From assembly GCA_015486965.1 (NCBI GenBank), contig WFQQ01000122.1, forward strand, positions 1 through 43,883: DNA of 43,883 nt, read 5' to 3'. The position numbers and the translations under genes are program-made. The stretch comes from Desulfurellaceae bacterium (GTDB lineage: Bacteria > Campylobacterota_A > Desulfurellia > Desulfurellales > Hippeaceae). Positions 34,007-43,769 of the stretch are shown piece after piece (position 1 is the first letter of the stretch; each line of letters begins with the position of its first letter). The notes beneath the pieces are model-generated. The model was not told the DNA's origin. It saw only the letters and a program-made list of their open reading frames with translations, and did no database searches.

Positions 34007-34805
34007 AAAAGGTGGATTGGGGAAAGGGCTTGAAGCTATATTTGGTGAGATAGATGAACTTGACAAGGACAACAGAGTAACAACCATATCTTTGGAACTA
34101 ATCGAGAGAAACCCTTTTCAACCCAGGGATACCTTTGACAAAAGAGCAATTGAAGAGCTTGCCCTCTCCATAAAAGAGAAGGGGGTAATACAGCCCATAA
34201 TAGTGCGAGAAAAAGGAGATAAATATCAGATAGTTGCTGGCGAGAGGAGATTTTTAGCGGCAAAAGAGGCTGGCTTAAAATCCATACCAGCTATAATCAA
34301 AAATGTTTCAGATAGAGAGTCAGCAGAGATAGCCCTTATTGAGAATATACAGAGGAAGAACCTAAACCCCTTAGAGGAAGCAAAAGCTTACAAAAGCCTC
34401 ATGGAAAATTTCGGCTATACCCAGGAAGAGGTTGCCAAAAAAGTAGGTAAGGACAGGGCAACCATAGCAAACAGCTTAAGACTTTTAAATCTGCCTGACG
34501 AAATAAAGGAAAAGATTAAAAAAGGTGTTATTACAGCAGGGCATGCACGGGCTATCCTCTCTTTAAAAGACACAGATAAACAGAAAGAGTTAGCCGAAAA
34601 GATAGTGGAAAAGAGGTTGAGCGTTAGGGAAGTTGAAAAACTGACCAAGAGAGGTGAGAACGAAGATGAATTCCCTGAAGCAGTATTGGAATTAAAAAAG
34701 GTATTTAAAATAGTAAAGCTCAAAAAGAGCGGTAAGAGGTTTAAGGTGGAGCTTCTGTTTGATAGTGAAGATGAGCTCATCAATTTCGTGAGGAAGCTAA
34801 CATAA
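33999..34805 (+). CDS. parB: Chromosome partitioning protein ParB (Spo0J, CTP-dependent clamp)
   Basis: A 268-residue ParB. The short N-terminus GLGKGLEAIFG is the ParA-interacting segment, followed by LIERNPFQPRDTFD, GERRFLAAKEAG (the box that binds CTP in characterised ParBs), ALIENIQRKNLNPLEEA and the helix-turn-helix YTQEEVAKKVGKDRATIANSLRLL. The C-terminal dimerisation domain is present. Its TAA is followed by a 41-nt gap before the permease; in Campylobacter-type genomes as I recall them, atpF' follows instead. Confidence 0.95.
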   Translation: MPKKGGLGKGLEAIFGEIDELDKDNRVTTISLELIERNPFQPRDTFDKRAIEELALSIKEKGVIQPIIVREKGDKYQIVAGERRFLAAKEAGLKSIPAIIKNVSDRESAEIALIENIQRKNLNPLEEAKAYKSLMENFGYTQEEVAKKVGKDRATIANSLRLLNLPDEIKEKIKKGVITAGHARAILSLKDTDKQKELAEKIVEKRLSVREVEKLTKRGENEDEFPEAVLELKKVFKIVKLKKSGKRFKVELLFDSEDELINFVRKLT

Positions 34806-34846
34806 TGGAAATCCTAAAATTTAAACATAGGGGAGCGGTATAATCT

Positions 34847-36514
34847 ATGAAAAGGTTGGTTTCTTTTTCTGTTTTCTTTGTTTTTTTGATTAATTTGGTT
34901 GCGTTTTCGGCTACATTAAGGGTAGGGGGCGTCATTAAAAACGAACACGGTGCAGCGGTTGATGGGGTTGAAGTTGTCATCAACTACAACGGTAAAACCT
35001 TAGGTAAAACTGAAACTACAACAAACGGGAGTTATTTCATTGAGATACCCATTAAAAAAATTAACCCCAAAGATATCACCATAGAATTTAAAAAAAGCAC
35101 CTACAAAACGATAGAAGAGCCTATAAAAAACATTCTCGTATCAACACTACCCAACGGCGAAACCATTTACATCTCCTCAATAAACGAAACACTTGGCAGG
35201 GTTACAACGCCAGCCTTCTGGATTGCACTTGGTGTATTGGTTCTGACATTTGCGCTCATATCCTTAGAAATACTCCATAGAACGGTGGCAGCATTGGTTG
35301 GTGCAAGCCTGCTTCTGTTTATTTCATACACAATTGGTATATTCAACGAAAACTACTTTGTTCTATCGTTTGACGAGGCGGTCAGAGCCATAGACTTCAA
35401 TGTAATAATGTTATTGATGGGTATGATGATCATAGTCGGTGTAATGAAAAAGACAGGTGTGTTTCAGTGGCTTGCATACAAGTCATACGCCATGAGTAAG
35501 GGTAATGTATTTAAACTCTCCATAATCTTGATGTTTGTCACAGCTATAGTCAGTGCTTTCTTGGACAATGTTACAACAATGCTCTTGATAGCGCCCGTTT
35601 CAATAGAGATCGCTCTAATGCTGAACATAAACCCCATGAGCCTTTTGATACCTGAAGTCATAGCTTCCAATATGGGCGGAACTGCAACCCTCATAGGCGA
35701 CCCACCAAACATAATGATAGGTTCATTTGCCCATCTAACCTTCAACCAATTTCTGGTTAATTTAGGTGATGTTATTTTACTGATACTAATAGCGAATGTC
35801 TTTGTTATGAAGTTTTTCTTTGGTAAAGAGTATAAAAAAGGTAAGGTTGAGAATGTCGACAAACTGCTTGAAAAACTGAGAGAGGAGTACAAGATAACCG
35901 ATGTAAAGCTCCTTAAGTACTGCCTGTTTGTGCTTGCATTTGTTATTGCTCTATTTGTAACCCACGGAATGCTCCACATGGAGCCATCCATTGCTGCTCT
36001 TGTTGGCGCAGGTCTTATCCTAATTCTCAGCGGGGTTGACATTACAGAGATGATGGAGAAAGAGGTTGAGTGGACAACCCTTGTGTTCTTTATGATGCTT
36101 TTTATAATCGTAGAGGGCAGTGTCCAGACGGGTGTCATAATGATGATAGCCTCCTGGGTAAAAGACCTTGCAGGCAACAGTCTAACGCTTGCCATAATTT
36201 TGATTATATGGGTCAGTGCATTTGCATCTGCAATAATCGACAACATACCGTTTACCGCCACAATGCTACCTGTTGTTGCATACCTTACAAGAACTATACC
36301 AGATGCTGGAAATACCCTGTGGTGGGCTCTCTCCCTTGGGGCATGTTTGGGAGGCAACGGTACTCTAATAGGCGCAAGTGCAAATGTCGTTACAGCTGGA
36401 ATATCGGAAAGGGCTGGATACCCAATAACATTCAAAGAGTTTCTAAAAGTAGGTGCTCCAGCAACAATAGTATCGGTGGCCATTGGTATGATATGGCTAC
36501 TACTTGGAGGTTAA
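34847..36514 (+). CDS. ArsB/NhaD-type (ion transporter superfamily) permease with N-terminal exported Ig-like domain
   Basis: A 555-residue protein with an unusual front end. Residues 1-22 form a signal-like sequence, and residues about 24-115 resemble a carboxypeptidase regulatory-like/Ig-type beta sandwich (LRVGGVIKNEHGAAVDGVEV, then NGSYFIEIPI). About ten or more membrane segments start near 121. The transporter part has NMGGTATLIGDPPNIMIG and a partner loop in the second half, GGNGTLIGASANVV, with paired helices FLDNVTTMLL and IIDNIPFTATML, as in ArsB, NhaD and P-protein relatives. Na+/H+ exchange or anion transport are both possible. Its start follows GGGGAG, 11 nt upstream. It is followed after 3 nt by the Usp-like gene. 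Confidence 0.85.
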   Translation: MKRLVSFSVFFVFLINLVAFSATLRVGGVIKNEHGAAVDGVEVVINYNGKTLGKTETTTNGSYFIEIPIKKINPKDITIEFKKSTYKTIEEPIKNILVSTLPNGETIYISSINETLGRVTTPAFWIALGVLVLTFALISLEILHRTVAALVGASLLLFISYTIGIFNENYFVLSFDEAVRAIDFNVIMLLMGMMIIVGVMKKTGVFQWLAYKSYAMSKGNVFKLSIILMFVTAIVSAFLDNVTTMLLIAPVSIEIALMLNINPMSLLIPEVIASNMGGTATLIGDPPNIMIGSFAHLTFNQFLVNLGDVILLILIANVFVMKFFFGKEYKKGKVENVDKLLEKLREEYKITDVKLLKYCLFVLAFVIALFVTHGMLHMEPSIAALVGAGLILILSGVDITEMMEKEVEWTTLVFFMMLFIIVEGSVQTGVIMMIASWVKDLAGNSLTLAIILIIWVSAFASAIIDNIPFTATMLPVVAYLTRTIPDAGNTLWWALSLGACLGGNGTLIGASANVVTAGISERAGYPITFKEFLKVGAPATIVSVAIGMIWLLLGG

Positions 36515-36517
36515 CAA

Positions 36518-36964
36518 ATGAAATACGAATTGGTTTTAATAGCTAAAGGCTCGCCAAATGGGGAGAAGGCAGCCTTAAAAGCGGCTAACCTTTCCAAAGA
36601 GAGAGATATAAACACTGTGTATTTACTGTTTGTAAACGACACCGAGTTTTTCAAGGGCGGTGGCTTTGTGCATCTCGACAGGGAGTTAGAAAAGAGCCTG
36701 GATAATATAGGAAGCATTATAATGGACAAGCTTGAAAGAGTTATAAAGGAGAACAACAGCAACATTGAGGTAAAAAGAATCGAGCTAACTGGCAACACTG
36801 CGGACGAGATTTTAAAATTTGTAAATGAAAATGAAGTTGACACCCTTATAATACCAAAAGATGAGAGGGGTCCCATAGAAAGATCCCTTACAGGCGGAGA
36901 TATAGAACCATTTTTTAGTGAAATTAAAAAAAGGGTTAAAAACTTAATAATAGTTGAAGAGTAA
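36518..36964 (+). CDS. Universal stress protein-like (UspA family) protein
   Basis: A 148-residue single-domain protein with the Usp alpha/beta fold pattern: LVLIAKGSPNGEKAALKAANLS, a long helix, and the second half with the DEILKFVNENEVDTLIIPKDERG and LIIVEE strands. The canonical GxxGxxxx(S/T) ATP loop is weak; the stretch GPIERSLTGG occupies that position, so nucleotide binding is uncertain. GGAGG lies 7 nt before the ATG. It is tightly paired with the permease gene, like Usp proteins that regulate transporters (TeaD with TeaABC is a known case). Its regulatory role here is inference. Confidence 0.7.
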   Translation: MKYELVLIAKGSPNGEKAALKAANLSKERDINTVYLLFVNDTEFFKGGGFVHLDRELEKSLDNIGSIIMDKLERVIKENNSNIEVKRIELTGNTADEILKFVNENEVDTLIIPKDERGPIERSLTGGDIEPFFSEIKKRVKNLIIVEE

Positions 36965-36969
36965 GCTTG

Positions 36970-36998
36970 TTGACACAAATTTGAGTGTATGGTATTTT
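36970..36998 (+). promoter_or_regulatory. Probable promoter of the atp operon
   Basis: A perfect TTGACA (36970-36975), a 17-bp spacer and TATTTT (36993-36998, preceded by TGG) lie in the 72-nt gap between the Usp-like gene and atpF'. Predicted start is about 37005, leaving roughly 30 nt of leader with AAGGAGGG (37025-37032) before the ATG. This is the largest internal gap in the window, in front of the ATP synthase genes. No terminator hairpin was seen before it, so readthrough from upstream remains likely. Confidence 0.6.
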
Positions 36999-37036
36999 AA
37001 GCCGACAATTTTGAGCCTGTTTGCAAGGAGGGCAAA

Positions 37037-37462
37037 ATGACAAATATAATAAGTATAAATCACACACTGTTCATCCAGATGGCAAACTTTCTCATACTTC
37101 TATTTATTCTCAACATCATCCTATACAAACCTCTGCTATCCAAAATAAAAGAGAGAATGGAAACGGTAGAAAATATGTTAAAAAGGGCAGAGGAGTTAAA
37201 AAAAGAGGCTTTAAAAAACCAGAACGAATATTCAACAAAGATAAAAGAGGCTGAGAATCAAGCAAAAAAGAGATATGCAAAAATTATAGATGAAACGCTT
37301 AAAGAAAAGGAAGAAAAGTTGGCAGAACAGCAAAAGAGAGCCGTTGAAGAGATAGATAAATTTGAAAAAGAGGTAAAAAAACAGATAGAGCAAGAGATAG
37401 AAAGCTCCAAGGATTATAGCATCGAAATTGCTAACAAAATATATAGGCAGATAGTGGAATAG
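37037..37462 (+). CDS. atpF': ATP synthase F0 b' subunit
   Basis: A 141-residue stator subunit with one N-terminal membrane segment (about residues 9-31, LFIQMANFLILLFILNII) followed by a long Lys/Glu-rich helical stalk. It is paired with the next gene as b'/b, the heterodimeric stalk of photosynthetic and Campylobacterota-type ATP synthases. AAGGAGGG is 4 nt before the ATG. It opens the atp block. Confidence 0.9.
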   Translation: MTNIISINHTLFIQMANFLILLFILNIILYKPLLSKIKERMETVENMLKRAEELKKEALKNQNEYSTKIKEAENQAKKRYAKIIDETLKEKEEKLAEQQKRAVEEIDKFEKEVKKQIEQEIESSKDYSIEIANKIYRQIVE

Positions 37463-37469
37463 GGGGCAG

Positions 37470-38015
37470 ATGATGTTAAAATTTACACTTTCACTTCTTC
37501 TCACGCTAATAATACCAGCTATAGCAGTTGCGGCAGAAGAGGGCGGAGTTGAGCCCCATATGGGCTGGAGGGTAATCAACTTTATTATCTTTGTTGGTTT
37601 ACTTTACTACTTCTTAAGAAAACCCATCTCAGAGTTCTTTAAAAGCAGGAAAGAGAGCATAATACAGGAGATAGAAGAAGCCAAAAGACTCCAGGAAGAA
37701 GCTGAAAAGCTACTTGAGGAAACAAAAAAGAAGCTTTTAAAGTTAGAGGAAGAGGTAAAAAATATACTGGAAACCTTTGAATCTATGGCTCAGAACGAGA
37801 GGGAGCAGATACTTAAAGAGGCAGAGAACGCCATTCAAAGAATCCTAAAATCTGTAGAGGAGGAAAAAGCGTCTATACTATCTAAAGCCAAGATGCTCCT
37901 GCTTAAAAAGATGAGTGAAGAAGCCATAGAGAACCTAAAAAGCAAATTTAAAAACCTGACGAAAGAAGAGCACGAAAAAATCAACGAAAAATTTATAAGG
38001 AGCTTGCAGAGATGA
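37470..38015 (+). CDS. atpF: ATP synthase F0 b subunit
   Basis: A 181-residue b subunit, longer than b' because of an extra N-terminal hydrophobic stretch (LSLLLTLIIPAIAVAA, with an AVA cleavage-like site) that looks like a signal peptide before the true membrane anchor VINFIIFVGLLYYFLRKPI. A long helical stalk follows. Two ATG codons stand at the start (37470, 37473); AGGGGG at 37461-37466 is better placed for the second. It overlaps atpH by 4 nt. Confidence 0.9.
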   Translation: MMLKFTLSLLLTLIIPAIAVAAEEGGVEPHMGWRVINFIIFVGLLYYFLRKPISEFFKSRKESIIQEIEEAKRLQEEAEKLLEETKKKLLKLEEEVKNILETFESMAQNEREQILKEAENAIQRILKSVEEEKASILSKAKMLLLKKMSEEAIENLKSKFKNLTKEEHEKINEKFIRSLQR

Positions 38016-38551
38016 TAGATAGGAAACTCTCATCGAGATATGCAAAGGCGCTGCTCTCTATCTGTGAAGACAAAAAAATGGATGAGGACGAAACACTCAA
38101 ACTCATAAAAAACCTGACAAACTTCTTCAGAGAAAATCCAATAGTCCTTGAGTACCTTTCAGCTTATGTCGTAAGCTATCAAGACAAGGTAAGGGTTATT
38201 AACGAAATTTGCAAAAACGAAATACTCGCTGATTTTCTGAAATACATAGCCAAAAAGGGTAGATTTAAACTGTTTTATGAGATTGCTGAAACATTTGAAG
38301 AGTTTGTGGATGAGAAAAAGGGTAGGGTAAAAGCTTCTGTTATCAGTGCTGTCGAGCTCAACGAGAAAGTAAAGGAAGAGTTAAAAGAGCAGCTCAGCAA
38401 AAAGCTCAACAAAACTGTCCAGTTTAGCTTCAAAACAGAGCCAGAACTTATAGCAGGAATTATCGTACAGGTTAAAGATGTGGTCTATGACGGGAGTCTA
38501 AGAACATACCTCGCAAACCTTAAGCAAAAACTAATGAGACTTTCAATATAA
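38012..38551 (+). CDS. atpH: ATP synthase F1 delta subunit
   Basis: A 179-residue OSCP/delta protein linking the b stalk to F1. It has the N-terminal helical bundle with LSSRYAKALLSICED, and the C-terminal signature around ELIAGIIVQVKDVVYDGSLRTYLANL. The start is in an ATGA overlap with atpF. Length is normal. Confidence 0.93.
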   Translation: MIDRKLSSRYAKALLSICEDKKMDEDETLKLIKNLTNFFRENPIVLEYLSAYVVSYQDKVRVINEICKNEILADFLKYIAKKGRFKLFYEIAETFEEFVDEKKGRVKASVISAVELNEKVKEELKEQLSKKLNKTVQFSFKTEPELIAGIIVQVKDVVYDGSLRTYLANLKQKLMRLSI

Positions 38552-38566
38552 GGAGGAGTATTGCAA

Positions 38567-40075
38567 ATGCAAATTAAAGCAAGCGAAGTCAGTGAAGTAA
38601 TAAAGAAAGAGATTGAGAACGCCAAAGAGTTTATCGATATAAGCGAAACTGGAACTGTTTTAAGTGTGGGCGATGGTATAGCAAGGGTTTATGGACTAAC
38701 AAAAGTTATGGCAAACGAGCTTGTCCAGTTCGAAAGTGGCGTCATGGGAATGGCTCTTAACTTGGAAGAGGACAATGTTGGTATAATCATTCTTGGTGAT
38801 GACAAGGATATAAAAGAGGGAGACAAAGTAAAAAGAACAAAGAGAATATCCCAGGTTCCAGTTGGAGAAGCTCTTGTAGGAAGGGTTGTAAATGCTCTGG
38901 GAGAGCCCATAGACGGCAAGGGACCCATCGAGAGCGAACACTACAGAAGGATAGAGATAAAAGCTCCAGGTATTGTTCAAAGGCAATCGGTTAAAGAGCC
39001 TCTACAGACAGGTATAAAAGCTATAGACGCCATGATACCGATTGGTAGAGGACAGAGGGAGCTCATAATTGGCGATAGGCAGATAGGAAAGACGCAAATT
39101 GCCTTGGATACCATACTAAACCAGAAGGATACCGATGTTTACTGTATCTATGTAGCGATAGGTCAGAAAAGGTCAACAGTCGCACGGATCTGGAAAAAGC
39201 TGGAAGAGTTGGGAGCAATGGAATACACAACAATAGTGTCTGCAACGGCTTCAGAACCTGCATCCCTTCAATATATAGCACCGTACGCAGGGGCAACCAT
39301 GGGCGAGTACTTTAGAGATAACGGCATGCACGCCCTAATCATATATGATGACCTGACAAAGCACGCACAGGCTTACAGGCAGGTATCCCTGCTCTTGAGA
39401 AGGCCACCTGGAAGGGAAGCCTACCCCGGTGATGTATTCTACCTTCACTCAAGGCTTCTTGAAAGAGCTGCCAAGCTTTCAGACGAGATGGGTGGAGGCT
39501 CTCTTACTGCCTTACCTATCATCGAAACACAGGCGGGTGATGTCTCGGCTTACATCCCAACAAATGTTATATCCATTACAGATGGTCAGATATACTTGGA
39601 AAGTGACCTGTTCTATGGCGGAATAAGACCTGCAGTTAATGCAGGAATTTCAGTGTCGAGGGTCGGTGGTGCAGCTCAGATAAAGGCAATGAAGCAGGTT
39701 GCTGGAATGTTGAGACTTGCTCTGGCGCAGTACAGGGAGCTTGCAGCATTCGCCCAGTTCGGTTCAGACCTCGACAAGGTAACACAACAGCAGCTCAACA
39801 GGGGTGCAAGGTTAACTGAAATTTTGAAACAACCCCCATTCTCTCCACTACCCGTTGAAAAGCAGATACTTATCATCTATGCAGGCAATAACGGATATTT
39901 GGATGATATTGCAGTTGAGCATGTCCAGAAGTTTGAGAGAGAGCTTTATAAGTTTGTGGAGGCAAAGTTTCCAGACCTACTACCAGAGATAAAAGAAAAG
40001 AAAAAGATAGATGACACGCTCAAAGAGAAAATGGATACAGCGATTCAAGAGTTTAAAAAGGTGTTCAAGCCTTAA
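38567..40075 (+). CDS. atpA: ATP synthase F1 alpha subunit
   Basis: A 502-residue non-catalytic nucleotide-binding subunit. The Walker A is GDRQIGKT at 169-176 (Ile for the common Thr), with [19 protein letters not shown] and [21 protein letters not shown] as in all alpha subunits. The ORF track starts at a TTG two codons earlier (38561). I prefer ATG 38567, giving [12 protein letters not shown], the usual N-terminus, 8-10 nt after the AGGAGGAG run at 38551-38558. Confidence 0.97.
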   Translation: MQIKASEVSEVIKKEIENAKEFIDISETGTVLSVGDGIARVYGLTKVMANELVQFESGVMGMALNLEEDNVGIIILGDDKDIKEGDKVKRTKRISQVPVGEALVGRVVNALGEPIDGKGPIESEHYRRIEIKAPGIVQRQSVKEPLQTGIKAIDAMIPIGRGQRELIIGDRQIGKTQIALDTILNQKDTDVYCIYVAIGQKRSTVARIWKKLEELGAMEYTTIVSATASEPASLQYIAPYAGATMGEYFRDNGMHALIIYDDLTKHAQAYRQVSLLLRRPPGREAYPGDVFYLHSRLLERAAKLSDEMGGGSLTALPIIETQAGDVSAYIPTNVISITDGQIYLESDLFYGGIRPAVNAGISVSRVGGAAQIKAMKQVAGMLRLALAQYRELAAFAQFGSDLDKVTQQQLNRGARLTEILKQPPFSPLPVEKQILIIYAGNNGYLDDIAVEHVQKFERELYKFVEAKFPDLLPEIKEKKKIDDTLKEKMDTAIQEFKKVFKP

Positions 40076-40104
40076 ACCTATAAAGTTTTTTAAGGAGCAC
40101 AGCC

Positions 40105-40980
40105 ATGGCTGTTAGCATGAGAGATATTAAAAGAAAGATAGGCAGCATCCAGAAAACGCAGCAGATAACAAAAGCCATGAAAATGGTTGCTGCTGCAAAG
40201 TTAAGAAAAGCCCAAGAGGCTGCTCTTACCTTCAGGCCGTTCAGAAACAAATTAGAACAGATGATTGCGTCCCTTGTAACATCGACCTCTCATTTGGAAA
40301 ACGAGCTTTTAAGATTTAGAGATGTAAAGAATGTCGATATAATAGTTATAACCTCTGACAGGGGTTTGTGCGGAGCATTTAACCACAATGTTCTGAAAGA
40401 GACAGAGAGGCTGATGAAAACAAAGTTCTCTGGAAAGAATGTTAATCTTATTCTTATAGGAAAATTTGCACAAACCTACTTCAAATTTAGAGGCATAAAG
40501 CCAAAAGAGGCGTTTAGCGAAATAATAAAGGATAGGGCGGAGTATTCAAAGGCAAGCGAGATTATGGACAAGGTGATTGCAGACTTTTTGAACGGTGAAA
40601 CAGATGAAGTCCATGTTATATTCAATAGGTTTGTCAATGTCTTAATCCAAAGGGTCACGGTAAAAAAACTCCTACCAATAATGATTGGCGATAAAGTGCC
40701 AAGCGAACAGAACATGGTTGAAAAATTTACATTTGAACCAGACAAAGAAACGGTCTTAAAGGAGTTGTTGCCCAAATATGTAAAAATGGAGCTTTACGGT
40801 GCTATGCTTGAATCACTTGCAGGTGAACACGCGGCAAGAATGACAGCAATGGATGCTGCAACAACCAATGCAGGTGAGATGATTAAGAGCTTGACCCTTG
40901 AGTTTAACAAGGCAAGGCAGGCTTCAATTACAAAAGAGTTGATAGAGATAACTACAAGTATAGAAGCAATGAAACAATAA
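40105..40980 (+). CDS. atpG: ATP synthase F1 gamma subunit
   Basis: A 291-residue central rotor shaft. N-terminal MRDIKRKIGSIQKTQQITKAMKMVAAAKLRKA and C-terminal AARMTAMDAATTNAGEMI form the coiled coil that turns inside the alpha3beta3 ring. ITSDRGLCGAFNHNVLK lies between. AAGGAG precedes the ATG by 7 nt. Length is normal. Confidence 0.97.
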   Translation: MAVSMRDIKRKIGSIQKTQQITKAMKMVAAAKLRKAQEAALTFRPFRNKLEQMIASLVTSTSHLENELLRFRDVKNVDIIVITSDRGLCGAFNHNVLKETERLMKTKFSGKNVNLILIGKFAQTYFKFRGIKPKEAFSEIIKDRAEYSKASEIMDKVIADFLNGETDEVHVIFNRFVNVLIQRVTVKKLLPIMIGDKVPSEQNMVEKFTFEPDKETVLKELLPKYVKMELYGAMLESLAGEHAARMTAMDAATTNAGEMIKSLTLEFNKARQASITKELIEITTSIEAMKQ

Positions 40981-40995
40981 ACGAAGAGGAGTTAG

Positions 40996-42408
<1,413 letters not shown>

Positions 42409-42418
42409 GGGGGTTTAA

Positions 42419-42820
42419 GTGCCAGAGCTCAACTTAAGTATAGTAACTCCTTCAAGAAAGGTGTTTGAGGGTGTGGCTGAATATATATCTGCCCCGGGTA
42501 AGGTTGGTGAATTCGGTGTTCTACCAGGACATGAAAACTTTGTAACTGTATTGGATGTGGGATTGGTTGAAATCCAGCCAAAGGAAAAAGATAAATTTAA
42601 AATCTTAATAGTGGGTGGTTACTTTGAGGTAACAGAAGATAACATCTTTGTTATTGCAGATGAGATAATTACAAAGGATGAGATTGATAGAGATGAGGCA
42701 AAAAGGGAGCTTGAAAAATATAAAAGTGAACTTTCATCTCTACCGTTTGATGATGCGAACTATGAAAGGGTTAGCAGGCTCGTAAAAAAGTTTGAAAAAA
42801 TGTTGGAGCTGGCATCATGA
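42419..42820 (+). CDS. atpC: ATP synthase F1 epsilon subunit
   Basis: A 133-residue epsilon subunit with N-terminal beta sandwich (LSIVTPSRKVFEGVAEYISAP and FGVLPGHENFVTVL) and a short helical C-terminal domain that can regulate hydrolysis. The start is GTG 42419, with GGGGG-rich sequence from 42409 upstream. Subunits a and c (atpB, atpE) are absent and must be encoded elsewhere. It overlaps the next gene by 4 nt. Confidence 0.94.
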   Translation: MPELNLSIVTPSRKVFEGVAEYISAPGKVGEFGVLPGHENFVTVLDVGLVEIQPKEKDKFKILIVGGYFEVTEDNIFVIADEIITKDEIDRDEAKRELEKYKSELSSLPFDDANYERVSRLVKKFEKMLELAS

Positions 42821-43386
42821 ACGCCTATTTCGGTTTCAGTCAGATAGGAAGTATCGCAATAGCCGTTTTGGCAATTTTAGGTATCATGTCACTCTATTCG
42901 TGGAGCTTTATGATATACAAATGGCTTCAGTTAAGGTCAATCTTTAAAAAGAATAGGGTCTTCATAACAAAGTTTCTGGAGGTCAAAGATAAATCATCCC
43001 TCGATGCTTTTGCCAAGGCTTCTGAGTCTGCTGCGGGCAACATTTACATACTAAGTAAAGATTCATACAGCTCCGCAAGGAGTTTCTTAGAGATAATCAG
43101 TAAAGACTTGGAAAGTGGTTTTGCGTGGCTCGCCTCTATAGGCTCAACGGCACCTTTCGTGGGTCTTTTCGGTACAATATGGGGCATAATAAATGCTTTT
43201 AACAATATTGGCAATGTTCAGAGCGTTACAATTGCCACCGTTGCACCCGGTATATCAGAAGCATTGATAACAACGGCGGCTGGAATCTTTGTTGCTGTGC
43301 CAGCGGTCATAGGATACAACATACTATACTCAAAACTCTCCAGTATTACCGAAGAACTTGAAGGTTTCTTAGAAGCAATTAAATGA
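42817..43386 (+). CDS. MotA/TolQ/ExbB proton channel family protein
   Basis: A 189-residue inner-membrane protein with three expected membrane segments (about 15-35, 105-125 and 145-170). The family signature is STAPFVGLFGTIWGIINAFNNIG. It forms the ion channel with the next gene and couples proton flow to TonB or TolA. ExbB versus TolQ cannot be settled by eye; it is short, more ExbB-like. It overlaps atpC (ATGA) and the ExbD gene (ATGA), so translation is probably coupled to the ATP synthase message. Confidence 0.9.
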   Translation: MNAYFGFSQIGSIAIAVLAILGIMSLYSWSFMIYKWLQLRSIFKKNRVFITKFLEVKDKSSLDAFAKASESAAGNIYILSKDSYSSARSFLEIISKDLESGFAWLASIGSTAPFVGLFGTIWGIINAFNNIGNVQSVTIATVAPGISEALITTAAGIFVAVPAVIGYNILYSKLSSITEELEGFLEAIK

Positions 43387-43769
43387 AAAGAAACGGTAAA
43401 AAGGTTTTTGCTGATATAAATATAACACCTTTAGTCGATGTTATGCTCGTACTCCTTGTTATTTTTATGGTAACCACTCCAATGCTCGTTAAAGGAATAA
43501 AAGTTAACCTGCCTAAAACAAAATCTGGTGTAACAAAGATTGAGAAGAAAGATATCATAATATCGATAGATAAAAACGGCAGGTATTACCTCGACAAGGT
43601 GCCTATAAAATTAGATGCACTAAAAGATTACCTAAAAGCGCATAAAGGAAGGACTGTCATTATAAAAGCCGACTCATTGGTTAACTATGGAACCGTTGTA
43701 AGTTTAATTGACACGGTTAAATCTGTAGGCATAAGCAGGGTAGGGCTTGCCACTCAACCCAAAAAATGA
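43383..43769 (+). CDS. ExbD/TolR family biopolymer transport protein
   Basis: A 128-residue protein with one membrane segment directly after the short N-terminus (INITPLVDVMLVLLVIFMVTT). Asp19 is the family's conserved intramembrane proton-carrying residue. The periplasmic part follows with the usual DKNGRYYLDKVPI and VIIKADSLVNYGTVVSLIDTVK blocks. It overlaps its neighbours by ATGA on both sides. Confidence 0.92.
   Translation: MKRNGKKVFADINITPLVDVMLVLLVIFMVTTPMLVKGIKVNLPKTKSGVTKIEKKDIIISIDKNGRYYLDKVPIKLDALKDYLKAHKGRTVIIKADSLVNYGTVVSLIDTVKSVGISRVGLATQPKK

Noticed and set aside
34839-34844. TATAAT just before the permease start
   Set aside because: No acceptable -35 at 16-18 bp, and it is only 2 nt from the ATG, between the Shine-Dalgarno and the start codon; most likely chance.
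33260-34850. parS site near parAB
   Set aside because: I looked for a TGTTnCACGTGnAACA-like palindrome around the genes and did not see one; a pattern search of the full chromosome is needed.
35464-36483. 339-aa antisense ORF opposite the permease
   Set aside because: It is a long open shadow of the permease frame without any domain, Shine-Dalgarno or neighbour on that strand; its composition mirrors the antisense of membrane codons.
36070-36546. 158-aa + strand ORF inside the permease in another frame
   Set aside because: Cys/Asn/Arg-rich low-quality peptide in an off frame of a clear conserved gene.
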